A model generated the notes under the pieces. It ran no database searches, was not told where the DNA came from, and saw nothing but the letters and a program-made list of their open reading frames with translations. Shown here piece after piece: positions 1-7,785 of a DNA stretch of 64,000 bases. The translations under genes were made by a program, and so were the position numbers. Every line of letters begins with the position of its first letter. Position 1 is the stretch's first letter. This stretch comes from Acidobacteriota bacterium (lineage in GTDB: Bacteria > Acidobacteriota > Thermoanaerobaculia > Multivoradales > Multivoraceae): contig JAPOWR010000001.1 of the NCBI GenBank assembly GCA_026707545.1, positions 2,695,778 to 2,759,777 on the forward strand, written 5' to 3'.

Positions 1-476
1 GGACCACGGAGCACGCTCCGCAGGGCGGCGACGAGCTGAACGCTCTCGAAGCAGGCAAGAACTACGGCTGGCCGGTCGTCTCCTACGGCCGCCACTACAA
101 CGGGGTCCGCATCTCCGAGCGCTTCTGGGCCGAAGGGATGGAGGAACCGGCCATCTTCTGGTTGCCGTCCATCGCCCCCTCCGGCCTCGCGTTCTACACC
201 GGCGACGCCTTCCCCGAGTGGAAAGGCAACCTGTTCGCGGGCGCGCTGATGACCGGCCGCATGCCGAACACCGGGCACCTCGAACGGCTCATCTTCAGCC
301 CGCAGGGCCATGAACTCGGCCGCGAGTGGCTGCTCAAGGAGATCGGAAAGCGCATCCGCGACGTCCGCCAGGGCCCCGACGACTTCATCTACGTCATCAC
401 CGACGAAACCGACGGCGCACTGCTGAAGCTGGAGCCGGTCGAGAAGGCGGCAGAAGAAGAGACGACCGCGGGATAA
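1..476 (+). CDS. PQQ-dependent sugar dehydrogenase, C-terminal part (5' truncated by window edge)
   Basis: The reading frame is open from base 3 to the stop at 474-476, so only the last ~157 residues are visible. They contain the GGDELN...GKNYGWP segment and an APSGLAFYTGD-type blade, which are typical of soluble aldose sugar dehydrogenases of the GdhB/YliI family. These are six-bladed propellers that oxidise aldoses with pyrroloquinoline quinone and act outside the cytoplasm. The last residues (KLEPVEKAAEEETTAG) form a short acidic tail after the final blade. The PQQ-binding residues and signal peptide lie outside the window. The gene ends 13 bases before the stop of the convergent DUF3604 gene. 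Family assignment is firm; substrate is unknown. Confidence 0.85.
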   Translation, partial: TTEHAPQGGDELNALEAGKNYGWPVVSYGRHYNGVRISERFWAEGMEEPAIFWLPSIAPSGLAFYTGDAFPEWKGNLFAGALMTGRMPNTGHLERLIFSPQGHELGREWLLKEIGKRIRDVRQGPDDFIYVITDETDGALLKLEPVEKAAEEETTAG

Positions 477-489
477 GGAGCGTGGCTGG

Positions 490-2361
490 CTACGGCGTGT
501 ACCAGATGGGCGAGCTCCACGCCCGTTCCTGGTGGGTCGCGTGGAGGTCGGGATTCGGCTCGATGCCGAGGCTGAGGGCGTCCCACGTCGACCAGCGGCA
601 GGTCGGGTTCTCGAGCACGCGGACGTAGTAGAACGAACGGGCGCCCCGGTCGAAGTCGGGATCGGTCCAGGTGGTCCGGAGTTCGACGGCGCCCTTGTCC
701 CGGCTGATCGAGCAGTCGTCCAGGTTCACCTGCGCGCCGTTGTCGGCGCAACGGTGAGTTTCAGGGTCCGGCTCCAGGCCGTCCGAGCAGACGACGTCGT
801 AGACCTGCTCCCTCGTTTCGCCATCCTCCAGCCAGCCCTTGATGACCTGGGCCCGTTGCAGCCAGGCGTTCTCCGGGTCGCGGAGGGCCCAGACGAGGAA
901 GCTGGGGGCACCAGCGCCGCCTTCCAGGTCTCCGCCCATCGGCACGCCGTGCTCGTACGCGGCGGCGACTGGGTTCGCGGCACCGCCGATCGCCTCATCG
1001 AGCCCGAAGCCCCCGAAGAAGCGCACGCGGATGCGGGTGCCCGACGTCGCGAACGACTCGCGACGCTTCAGCGCGTCGAAGATCGCGGCGCGGGTGTTCG
1101 ACTCCGCCCACACCCCGGCCAGGCCGCCCGTGCCGTGGGTGGCCTGGCGCGGCGTCCAGAAGTTCTCCCAGCCGCCGTCCTCCTCGCGGTAGGCGGAGCC
1201 GCGGGCCTGGGGCGTGTTCGTCCTCGACGTGAAGCGGTTGTCCTCCTCGTAGGAGCCGGCGGAGACGTGGCTGTCGCTCGAGCCGACCGCGCCGAGCGCG
1301 TAGGGGTTCACGCCCAGGCGCTCCTCCATCTGGAGCCCCGTCAGCAGCGCGTCCCGCCAGTAGCCGCCCTTGAAGACCGAGATCGGGTCCGTGTTGTTCA
1401 CCCGGTCCAGGTAGTACTGGACGATCTGGAAGTCGGCCCACTCGTCGTTCGGCGACAGTGACGGATGCACCTCCGACGTGCCCTTCTGCTGGCTGATCTC
1501 CGCCACCGGCTCATTCCGAATCCGCTTGGCCGCGAACTCCGCGTCGATCTCCGCCCCCTTCCAGGTCTCCCGGTCGGGAAAGGCCAGGCCGTCGCTCTGG
1601 TTCATGTTGTGCGGCATCGCCAGCGCCTCGATGCCCTCCTCGCGCAGGCCGTCGAGCCAGTTCCAGAGGTCCTCGGGATCGCCGTCGAGCGAACTGAAGG
1701 GCAGCTCCGGCGCCTCGCTGCCGCGGAAGATGACGTTCCGGTGCACGTGACGGCCGCCCACCCCCATCGTGTACTCGTAGCCGATCAGGGCGGTGAACCG
1801 GCCCGGATCGTTGTGCCTCTCGGCGGCCTCGATGACCCGCTGCCAGGCGCTCCCCCGCACCTCCGGGCCGTTGATCGGATCGCCGGCGCGGCCCAGTTCC
1901 CGCAACCGGCTCAGCGCTCCCAGCCGCGCCCGGGCGTCCCGGCCCTCGCCGCTGAACAGATCCTCGGTCAACGGATGCCCGTAGGTCGGGCTCGAGGGGT
2001 CGATCAGCGCCGCCAGGGCGCCAAGGTACTCCGCGTGGTCCGTCACCGCGAGGAAGTCGAGCGGGGCACCCGAGAGGCGGATCGACTCACCCGAAGGATG
2101 AGGGATCGCCTCCCCCCTGGCGTACCGGTAGGCGTCGTCCGGCGTCGTGCGCACCGTGCCCATGAACGCGTCGTGCGAGTACATCGTGTGGATGTGCATG
2201 TCGCCGAACAGGGCGACGCGGTAGGCGGGGGACGCCGGTGGAACGTCTGCGCTGCCAGGGTACGGAACGCCACCGGTGTCCCGGGCCGACGGGGCCGCAC
2301 AGGAAAGGGAACTCACGGCGAAGGCCAGCAAAGCGAACCGCGCGGGGTTGGGCAGGAGCAT
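490..2361 (-). CDS. DUF3604 domain-containing secreted protein
   Basis: About 623 residues. After an N-terminal hydrophobic stretch ending in SSLSC comes the DUF3604 pattern: FGDMHIHTMYSHDAF, then LDFLAVTDHAEYLG, later MPHNMNQSDG and VGSSDSHVSAG. His and Asp clusters of this kind resemble PHP-type metal-dependent hydrolases, and DUF3604 is considered PHP-related, but no reaction is established. The LSC cysteine may be a lipoprotein anchor, although the lipobox is weak. I chose ATG 2361 because GGAGGA lies six bases upstream; a GTG at 2412 would add 17 residues ahead of the signal peptide. The protein is probably periplasmic or membrane-tethered. It is convergent with the sugar dehydrogenase and lies 69 bases downstream of the phosphatase gene. 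Confidence 0.85.
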   Translation of the reverse strand: MLLPNPARFALLAFAVSSLSCAAPSARDTGGVPYPGSADVPPASPAYRVALFGDMHIHTMYSHDAFMGTVRTTPDDAYRYARGEAIPHPSGESIRLSGAPLDFLAVTDHAEYLGALAALIDPSSPTYGHPLTEDLFSGEGRDARARLGALSRLRELGRAGDPINGPEVRGSAWQRVIEAAERHNDPGRFTALIGYEYTMGVGGRHVHRNVIFRGSEAPELPFSSLDGDPEDLWNWLDGLREEGIEALAMPHNMNQSDGLAFPDRETWKGAEIDAEFAAKRIRNEPVAEISQQKGTSEVHPSLSPNDEWADFQIVQYYLDRVNNTDPISVFKGGYWRDALLTGLQMEERLGVNPYALGAVGSSDSHVSAGSYEEDNRFTSRTNTPQARGSAYREEDGGWENFWTPRQATHGTGGLAGVWAESNTRAAIFDALKRRESFATSGTRIRVRFFGGFGLDEAIGGAANPVAAAYEHGVPMGGDLEGGAGAPSFLVWALRDPENAWLQRAQVIKGWLEDGETREQVYDVVCSDGLEPDPETHRCADNGAQVNLDDCSISRDKGAVELRTTWTDPDFDRGARSFYYVRVLENPTCRWSTWDALSLGIEPNPDLHATHQERAWSSPIWYTP

Positions 2362-2430
2362 TGGGCGTCCTCCAAGCGTAGGTGCAGGGCTCCTACGATA
2401 GCGGGGCGACACGTTCGATGCGCCGGCGTG

Positions 2431-3342
2431 CTACTGGGTCTTCTTGATCACGACGAAGCTGACGTCGTCCTCGGGCGGAGCGAAGGCGACCAGGTCATCC
2501 CGCAGGCGCTTGCAGATCTCACTCGCGCGCAAGCCGCGCACGGCTTCCAGGAGCGACTCGGCCCGCTCCGCGACGTAGCGTTCCTCGCCGTGCTCGGCGA
2601 AGCCGTCGGTGTAGAGGAGGAGCAGGTCCCCCGCCTCGAGCAGGTCGACCTCGCTGACCTCGTACGGACGCTTGTAGCCGAGCGGGCCCGGGTCGACGAG
2701 TTCGTCCATGTAGGCGTTCGAGGCGAACATGCCCACCGGCGGGAAGCGAACCAGTTGATCCTCGCGGAGATGCTCGATGCGGCCCGGGCGGCCGGCAAAG
2801 AGCAACGGCGCGGGGTGACCCGCCGAGAAGAAGCGGAACCTGCCTTGCTCCGAGACTTCGCCGTAGAGCATGGTCAGGTACTTGTTCAGCGTGGTCGACT
2901 TGTAGAAGCGCTGGTTGATGTGCTCGAAGAGACGGGTCGTGATCTCGCCGAACAGGTCGAGTTCGTAGTACGCGCCGAGCAGGAACGCCTGATGCAGCAT
3001 CGCCGCCACCAGGGCGTCCGTCGCCTTGTGGCCGGACACGTCGGCAACCAGGACGCCGGCGCGCTGCTGCGATTGGCGCAGTCCGGCTACGACCCGTTCA
3101 TTGCCGGCCGCTTCCGCCTCCCGGATGCGGCGCTCCAGGTCGTACCGCTGCTTGAAGTCGAGGTAGATCAGGTGGTCGCCGCCGATCGCCTGCCGCAGTG
3201 GCATCGAGATGCCGTCGATGTCCACGCCACGCAAATCGGGAAGATCGCCGGACGCGGGCTTGGTCGCCAGGGCGATCTCCTCCAGGTTGGCGAACTCCGC
3301 CCGGATCTCCGCCTGCCATGAATCGGACGCTTCTTGGTTCAC
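2431..3342 (-). CDS. SpoIIE/RsbU-type PPM serine phosphatase
   Basis: About 303 residues from GTG 3342 (343 if a start at 3462 is used). The PP2C-like core is complete: VLVADVSGHKATDALVAAML supplies the first metal Asp, LLLYTDGFAEHG the second and PPEDDVSFVVI the last. FRFFSAGHPAPLL is the usual central motif. No receiver, GAF or PAS domain precedes it; the ~100 N-terminal residues look helical. RsbU/SpoIIE-type enzymes dephosphorylate anti-sigma-factor antagonists or related STAS proteins, but no STAS or anti-sigma partner is in the window. The gene is divergent from the hybrid kinase at 3477, so shared control is plausible. I prefer GTG 3342 (GGAG 11 bases upstream) because the extra 40 residues of the longer form are basic and low-complexity. 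Confidence 0.85.
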   Translation of the reverse strand: MNQEASDSWQAEIRAEFANLEEIALATKPASGDLPDLRGVDIDGISMPLRQAIGGDHLIYLDFKQRYDLERRIREAEAAGNERVVAGLRQSQQRAGVLVADVSGHKATDALVAAMLHQAFLLGAYYELDLFGEITTRLFEHINQRFYKSTTLNKYLTMLYGEVSEQGRFRFFSAGHPAPLLFAGRPGRIEHLREDQLVRFPPVGMFASNAYMDELVDPGPLGYKRPYEVSEVDLLEAGDLLLLYTDGFAEHGEERYVAERAESLLEAVRGLRASEICKRLRDDLVAFAPPEDDVSFVVIKKTQ

Positions 3343-3476
3343 GGCTGCACCTGCTCCCAAGCGTAGCGCTCCTCGGAGCCACAGGCGACCCTGATCAAGT
3401 GCCCTTCCTCGTCTGGACTTGACATGGACTACGATCGTTCTGCGACAAGATGAGTCCGACACGAGACAAGTGAGCG

Positions 3477-5852
3477 ATGCCCCAGTCGAACGAGAATCAC
3501 GCCGAGCTACGCCACCGAGTCGCGGTTCTGGAGGACCGCATCTCTGGGCTGTGCGCGTCCGTCCTGCGCGTCAGCGCCAGCCTCGACCTCGACACCGTCC
3601 TGCAGGAGGTCGTCGACAACGCCCGCGCGCTGACCGGCGCACGCTACGGCGTGATCGGAACCGAGGGTGACGCCGGGATGATTCAGGACTTCGTCACGTC
3701 CGGCTTTACGCCCGAGGAGCGAGAGGAGATGGCCGCGTGGTCCGACGGGCCGCGGCTGTTCGCCCACTTCCGGGATCTTCAGGCCCCGTTGAGACTGGCC
3801 AACCTTCCGGAGTACGTCCGGAAACTCGGCTTCTCTACGTCCCTGATGCGGTCGCAGACGCTGCAATGCACGCCGCTGCGTCACCGAAACGAGTACGTCG
3901 GCAACTTCTTTCTTGCCGAGAAGGAGGGTGGACGGGAGTTCACGGACGGCGACGAGGAGGTGCTGGTGCTGTTCGCCTCCCAGGCGGCGTCGGCCATTGC
4001 CAATGCACGCGCCCACCGGGACGAGAGGCGCGCAAGGGCGGATCTGGAGGCCCTGGTGGAAACGTCGCCGGTAGGTGTCGTCGTGTTCGAGGGAGGAACC
4101 GGCAAGCCTGTGTCGTTGAACCAGGAGGCGCGGCGGATCGCCGAGGGCCTGGGCCTGCCGGGGCAATCGCTGGAGGAGCTGCTGGCCGTCGTCACCTGCC
4201 GGTGGGCCGACGGGAGGGAGGTCACGCTGGCGGAGTTTCCGATGGCGCAGCAGGTGAAGAACGCTTCAGAGGCCGTCCGGACCGAAGAACTCACGCTCTC
4301 GGTCCCGGACGGCCGGAGCGTCACGGTGCTGGTCAACGCGACGCCGATCCGTTCCGAGAGTGGTGCGGTCGAGTCGATGGTGGTCACCCTTCAGGATCTG
4401 GCGCCCCTGGAGGAACTCGAGCGGCTGCGAGCCGAGTTCCTGAGCATGGTGAGCCACGAGCTGAGGATGCCGCTGATCTCGATCAAGGGCTCCACCGCCA
4501 CGGTCCTCGGTACCTCACCGGCCCCGGACCCTGCCGAGATGCTGCAGTTCTTCCGGGTCATCGACCAGCAGGCCGATCAGATGCGCGGCCTGATCGCCGA
4601 TTTGCTGGACCAGGGACGAATCGAAGCAGGCAGGTTGTCGGTTTCAACCGAGCCGGCGGATGTGGCTGGTCTGGTCGATCTGGCCAGGCGTACGTTCCTG
4701 ACCTCGCACACGAGGCACACTCTGGAAATCGACCTGCCGGAGAACCTGCCGCGGGTGATGGCCGACCGCGAGCGCATCGTCCAGGTCCTGAACAACCTCT
4801 TCGCGAACGCGGCGCGGCACTCCCCTGAGTCGTCTCCGATACGGGTCGGCGCCACGCGGGACGGCGTGCACGTTGCGATCTCCGTTTCCGACCAGGGCCC
4901 CGGCGTGGCGCCGGAGCGGCTGCCGCACCTGTTCAGCAAGCACGCGGGCGCGGCCGGAGGCGATCGGGAGCGTGGCGTGGAGTACGGGCTCGGTCTCGCT
5001 ATCTGCAAGGGGCTGGTCGAGGCTCACGGCGGGCGCATCTGGGCGGAAAGCGGCGGAGTCGGCCGCGGCACGCGGTTCACGTTCACGGTGCCCATAGACG
5101 AGGAACGCGTGGATGCCGCCCCCGAAGCCGCGCCGAGCCCCACTGGCCCGCGTCGGCAAGGCAGGGCCCGGCAACCGATCCTCGTCGTCGACGACGACCC
5201 GCAGACACTGCGGTACGTCCGGGACGCGCTCACCCAGGCAGGCTACGCCCCGCTCCTTACGGGCGACCCCGACGAGCTGCCCCGCCTCATCAGAACCCAC
5301 AGGCCTCGGCTGGTCCTGCTGGACCTCCTGCTGCCGGACGCCGACGGCATCGAACTGATGCAGAGAACTCCTGAACTGGAGGACATGCCGGTCATCTTCA
5401 TCTCCGTGTACGGCCGGGACGAGACGATCGTCAGGGCTCTGGATGCGGGCGCAGCCGACTACATCGTCAAACCGTTCTCGCCGTCGGAACTCACGGCGCG
5501 AGTGCGGGCGGCCCTGCGCCAGCGGGCGGAGCCGGAGCCCTTTGCGCTGGGGGAACTCTCCATCCTCTACGAGGAACGCCGGGTCATGGTGGGCGACCGT
5601 CCCGTGGCCTTGACGGCCACCGAGTTCGAAGTGCTCCGCGTGCTGTCGAGCAACGCCGGGCGCGTCGTGACCTATGAGTCGCTACTTCGCCAGGCCTGGA
5701 AGAGGCGGGATCGGACCACCGACGACCCAAAGCTCGTGCGCGCCATGGTGAAGAGTCTCCGTCGCAAGCTGGGCGACGACGCGGTCAATCCGGCCTACGT
5801 ACTCAACGAGCGCGGCGTCGGCTACCGCATGCCTCGCCCGAACGGCCCATAG
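3477..5852 (+). CDS. GAF-histidine kinase-receiver-winged-helix regulator (one-protein two-component system)
   Basis: 791 residues with no membrane segment. In order: short coiled coil; GAF domain ~35-180 (LDLDTVLQEVVDNAR, then FASQAASAIANARAH); PAS-like segment ~190-310; HisKA with LSMVSHELRMPLISIKG and phospho-His at ~327; HATPase with NNLFANAARHSP (N box), SDQGPGVAPERLP and YGLGLAICKGLVEAHGG. A receiver follows from ~567 (ILVVDDDPQTLRYV) with phospho-acceptor Asp616 in VLLDLLLPDADG and the conserved Lys in YIVKPFSPSEL. An OmpR-type winged helix ends the protein (ALTATEFEVLRVLSSNAGRVVTYESLL ... ERGVGYRM). Sensor, phosphorelay and DNA binding therefore sit in one cytosolic protein. The H box has Met where Thr is usual. 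Target genes are unknown. A TTGACA at 3419-3424 could be a -35 element, but no good -10 follows. Confidence 0.92.
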   Translation: MPQSNENHAELRHRVAVLEDRISGLCASVLRVSASLDLDTVLQEVVDNARALTGARYGVIGTEGDAGMIQDFVTSGFTPEEREEMAAWSDGPRLFAHFRDLQAPLRLANLPEYVRKLGFSTSLMRSQTLQCTPLRHRNEYVGNFFLAEKEGGREFTDGDEEVLVLFASQAASAIANARAHRDERRARADLEALVETSPVGVVVFEGGTGKPVSLNQEARRIAEGLGLPGQSLEELLAVVTCRWADGREVTLAEFPMAQQVKNASEAVRTEELTLSVPDGRSVTVLVNATPIRSESGAVESMVVTLQDLAPLEELERLRAEFLSMVSHELRMPLISIKGSTATVLGTSPAPDPAEMLQFFRVIDQQADQMRGLIADLLDQGRIEAGRLSVSTEPADVAGLVDLARRTFLTSHTRHTLEIDLPENLPRVMADRERIVQVLNNLFANAARHSPESSPIRVGATRDGVHVAISVSDQGPGVAPERLPHLFSKHAGAAGGDRERGVEYGLGLAICKGLVEAHGGRIWAESGGVGRGTRFTFTVPIDEERVDAAPEAAPSPTGPRRQGRARQPILVVDDDPQTLRYVRDALTQAGYAPLLTGDPDELPRLIRTHRPRLVLLDLLLPDADGIELMQRTPELEDMPVIFISVYGRDETIVRALDAGAADYIVKPFSPSELTARVRAALRQRAEPEPFALGELSILYEERRVMVGDRPVALTATEFEVLRVLSSNAGRVVTYESLLRQAWKRRDRTTDDPKLVRAMVKSLRRKLGDDAVNPAYVLNERGVGYRMPRPNGP

Positions 5853-5900
5853 GGCCGCCGGACGCCGGAAGCCTCAGGCCAAGTGACAGCACTGGGAAGA

Positions 5901-6002
5901 TTCGGGCCGGTGGACACCGGAACAACAAAGGTCGGCTGTTGCTGGCAAGTTGCCAGGCGACGACGTCCATAGCCGTCACTCCCTCCCGTCCACCGGCCCG
6001 AA
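5901..6002. repeat. Palindrome-rich spacer with 15-bp perfect inverted repeat
   Basis: Bases 5901-5915 (TTCGGGCCGGTGGAC) are exactly complementary to 5988-6002, with 72 bases between. Nested inside are CCGGTG-GA-CACCGG (5907-5920) and CTGGCAA-G-TTGCCAG (5942-5956). A competing pair CCCTCCC (5981-5987) / GGGAGGG (6011-6017) overlaps the right arm, and CGGAAC/GTTCCG (6043-6062) lies beyond. The stretch holds no gene. It may be the transcription end of the kinase gene, a structured RNA or a REP-like palindromic element; the sequence alone does not decide. Confidence 0.5.
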
Positions 6003-6064
6003 CCAGGTAAGGGAGGGCAAGGTCCCCTCAATCACCTGACCACGGAACCTGTCCCCGTTCCGCA

Positions 6065-6235
6065 CTACATACCCTCCAATCCCCGTAGCACCTCGGCGAA
6101 GCTGCCGACGGCCACCGAGCACATCCAGACGAACAGGGTGGAGCACACCACGAGACACACGGCCAGAATGCCGGTGAACAGGGCAATCCACCGCAGCAGC
6201 CGCACGACCTGCTCCTCAGGAGTGAGGTATCTCAT
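6065..6235 (-). CDS. Small membrane protein of unknown function
   Basis: 56 residues from ATG 6235, beginning MRYLTPEEQVVRLLRW and followed by one long hydrophobic segment (IALFTGILAVCLVVCSTLFV). The frame stays open upstream into the tRNA-Ser region, but that part is unlikely to be coding. The charged N-terminus followed by a single membrane span fits a real small membrane protein. There is no recognised family, and no clear ribosome-binding site was seen. Its neighbours are the palindromic spacer downstream and tRNA-Ser upstream on the same strand. It could be a chance frame. Confidence 0.4.
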   Translation of the reverse strand: MRYLTPEEQVVRLLRWIALFTGILAVCLVVCSTLFVWMCSVAVGSFAEVLRGLEGM

Positions 6236-6330
6236 CGCCGTCGGCGAAGAATCATAGGCACGGCCGATAGCGGAAGCGTGATCTCTCGGACCTGAATTGT
6301 GATTTCTGCGCGAAACTCGCCGGGAATTCC

Positions 6331-6351
6331 GGCGGAGGGGGTGGGAATCGA
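6331..6351 (-). repeat. Partial duplicate of the tRNA-Ser 3' end
   Basis: Bases 6331-6351 match 6359-6379 at 20 of 21 positions. The second copy is the encoded CCA, acceptor 3' strand and part of the T arm of tRNA-Ser. The copy lies directly downstream of the tRNA gene, 28 bases away in register. Direct repeats of a tRNA 3' end are what tRNA-targeting integrases leave, but no integrase is present and the two copies are nearly adjacent. Confidence 0.6.
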
Positions 6352-6357
6352 GAGCGC

Positions 6358-6447
6358 TGGCGGAGGGGGTGGGATTCGAACCCACGGTGGACTCTCATCC
6401 ACGCCGGTTTTCAAGACCGGTGCTTTCGACCACTCAGCCACCCCTCC
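6358..6447 (-). tRNA. tRNA-Ser(TGA)
   Basis: Reading the minus strand from 6447, GGAGGGG pairs with CCCCTCC at the acceptor and is followed by discriminator G and an encoded CCA (6358-6360). The anticodon arm is CCGGT-CTTGAAA-ACCGG, giving anticodon TGA. A long variable arm (GCGTGGATGAGAGTCCACC region) marks a class II tRNA, as expected for Ser. It lies 45 bases downstream of serS on the same strand, so tRNA and cognate synthetase are neighbours. Confidence 0.95.
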
Positions 6448-6492
6448 GAACGAACCGGTTACCATCGCGCACCGAAGCGACGATGTCAGAGG

Positions 6493-7785
6493 CTATCCGG
6501 CCGGGATCTCCTCGACGCCTCCGACATAAGGCCGGAGCGCCTCGGGAATGCGCACGGAGCCCGACGCCGTCTGGTAGTTCTCCAGCAACGCGACCAGCGT
6601 GCGGCCGACCGCCAGGCCGGAGCCGTTCAGCGTATGGACGTGGCGCAGGCCGCCCCCACCCAGGGGTCGGTAGCGCGTGTGCACCCGCCGCGCCTGGAAC
6701 GCCTCGGCGTTGCTGCACGACGAGATCTCCCGGTATGTCGCCTGGCCCGGCAGCCAGACCTCCAGGTCGTAAGTCTTGGCCATGGCGAAGCCCATATCCC
6801 CAGTGCTCAGGCAGACGACCCGGTAGGGCAGTTCGAGCCGCTGGAGCACTTTCTCGGCTTGAGCCGTCAGTTGCTCCAACGCCTCGTAGCTGGCCTCGGG
6901 CGTCGTCAACTGAACGAGTTCCACCTTCTGGAACTGGTGCAGGCGGATGAGCCCGCGGACATCACGGCCGTACGAGCCTGCCTCGGCCCGGAAGCAGGGC
7001 GTGAGCGCGGCGTACCTGAGGGGCAACTCGTCCTCCTCGAGCACTTCGCCGGCGTGCAGGTTGACCAGGGGCACCTCGCCCGTCGGGATGAGGTAGCGCG
7101 CGTCCGGCTGCACGTGGAAGAGGTCTTCCTCGAACTTGGGGAGCTGACCGCTGCCAAGGAGGCAGTCCCGTTTCACCAGGAACGGCGGTAGCACCTCGGT
7201 GTAGCCGTGCTCCTCGGTATGAAGGTCGAGCATGAAGGCAGCGAGCGCACGTTCCAGGCGGGCGCCCAATCCCACATACGTCACGAAACGGGCGCCGGCC
7301 AGTTTGGCGCCGCGCTCGAAGTCGAGAATCCCGAGTTCGGGCCCGATGTCCCAGTGGTTCCTGGGCTCGAAGTCGAACCGCGGCGGTTCGCCGACCAACC
7401 GCTCGACGCGGTTCGCCGTTTCGTCGCTGCCGACCGGTACCGTGTCGTGGGCGATGTTCGGCACCTTGAGTTCCGTTTCCCGGAGTTGCTCCTCCGCCTG
7501 CGCCACGACGTCTTCCAGGCCCTCGATGCGGGCCTTGAGCTCCGTCATCTCTAGAATGCGTCCGGCGGCATCTTCTTCCTTCGCCTTGCCCTGAGCCTTG
7601 AGCTTGCCAATCTCGCGACCAGCCAACCGACGACGGTGACGGAGTTCCTCGAGTTCCGTCAGTGCTTCACGGCGGCGTCGATCGCTGGCCGTCCACTGGT
7701 CGACCAGCGCAGCGTCCACGCCGCGCGCTTCGATGGCGGCGGCAACTCGCCGAGGCTCGCTTCTGAGCAGTTCCCGGGGCAACAT
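6493..7785 (-). CDS. serS: Seryl-tRNA synthetase
   Basis: 430 residues from ATG 7785, the usual length. The N-terminal long antiparallel coiled coil (about 30-110) binds the tRNA-Ser variable arm. The class II catalytic core follows, with [13 protein letters not shown], motif 2 ([22 protein letters not shown]) and motif 3 near the C-terminus ([18 protein letters not shown]). It charges tRNA-Ser (and tRNA-Sec, relevant because selA is present at 55533) with serine in the cytoplasm. On the minus strand a TTGCCG - 17 bases - AAGACT pair sits 9 bases before ATG 7785 and may be its promoter. The frame is open 48 codons further upstream, but the protein family starts at MLPRELLR. Confidence 0.96.
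   Translation of the reverse strand: MLPRELLRSEPRRVAAAIEARGVDAALVDQWTASDRRRREALTELEELRHRRRLAGREIGKLKAQGKAKEEDAAGRILEMTELKARIEGLEDVVAQAEEQLRETELKVPNIAHDTVPVGSDETANRVERLVGEPPRFDFEPRNHWDIGPELGILDFERGAKLAGARFVTYVGLGARLERALAAFMLDLHTEEHGYTEVLPPFLVKRDCLLGSGQLPKFEEDLFHVQPDARYLIPTGEVPLVNLHAGEVLEEDELPLRYAALTPCFRAEAGSYGRDVRGLIRLHQFQKVELVQLTTPEASYEALEQLTAQAEKVLQRLELPYRVVCLSTGDMGFAMAKTYDLEVWLPGQATYREISSCSNAEAFQARRVHTRYRPLGGGGLRHVHTLNGSGLAVGRTLVALLENYQTASGSVRIPEALRPYVGGVEEIPAG

Noticed and set aside
532..1461. Long antisense open frame on the plus strand opposite the DUF3604 gene
   Set aside because: It is Arg/Ala/Val-rich with no recognisable motif, as expected from the third-position GC of the real gene on the other strand.
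1465..3321. 618-codon plus-strand open frame opposite DUF3604 and the phosphatase
   Set aside because: It crosses two real genes with clear motifs on the other strand and has no protein-like features.
6369..6950. Open frame beginning MGFEPTVDSHPR in the tRNA-Ser region
   Set aside because: A classical false protein made from a tRNA gene read on the wrong strand.
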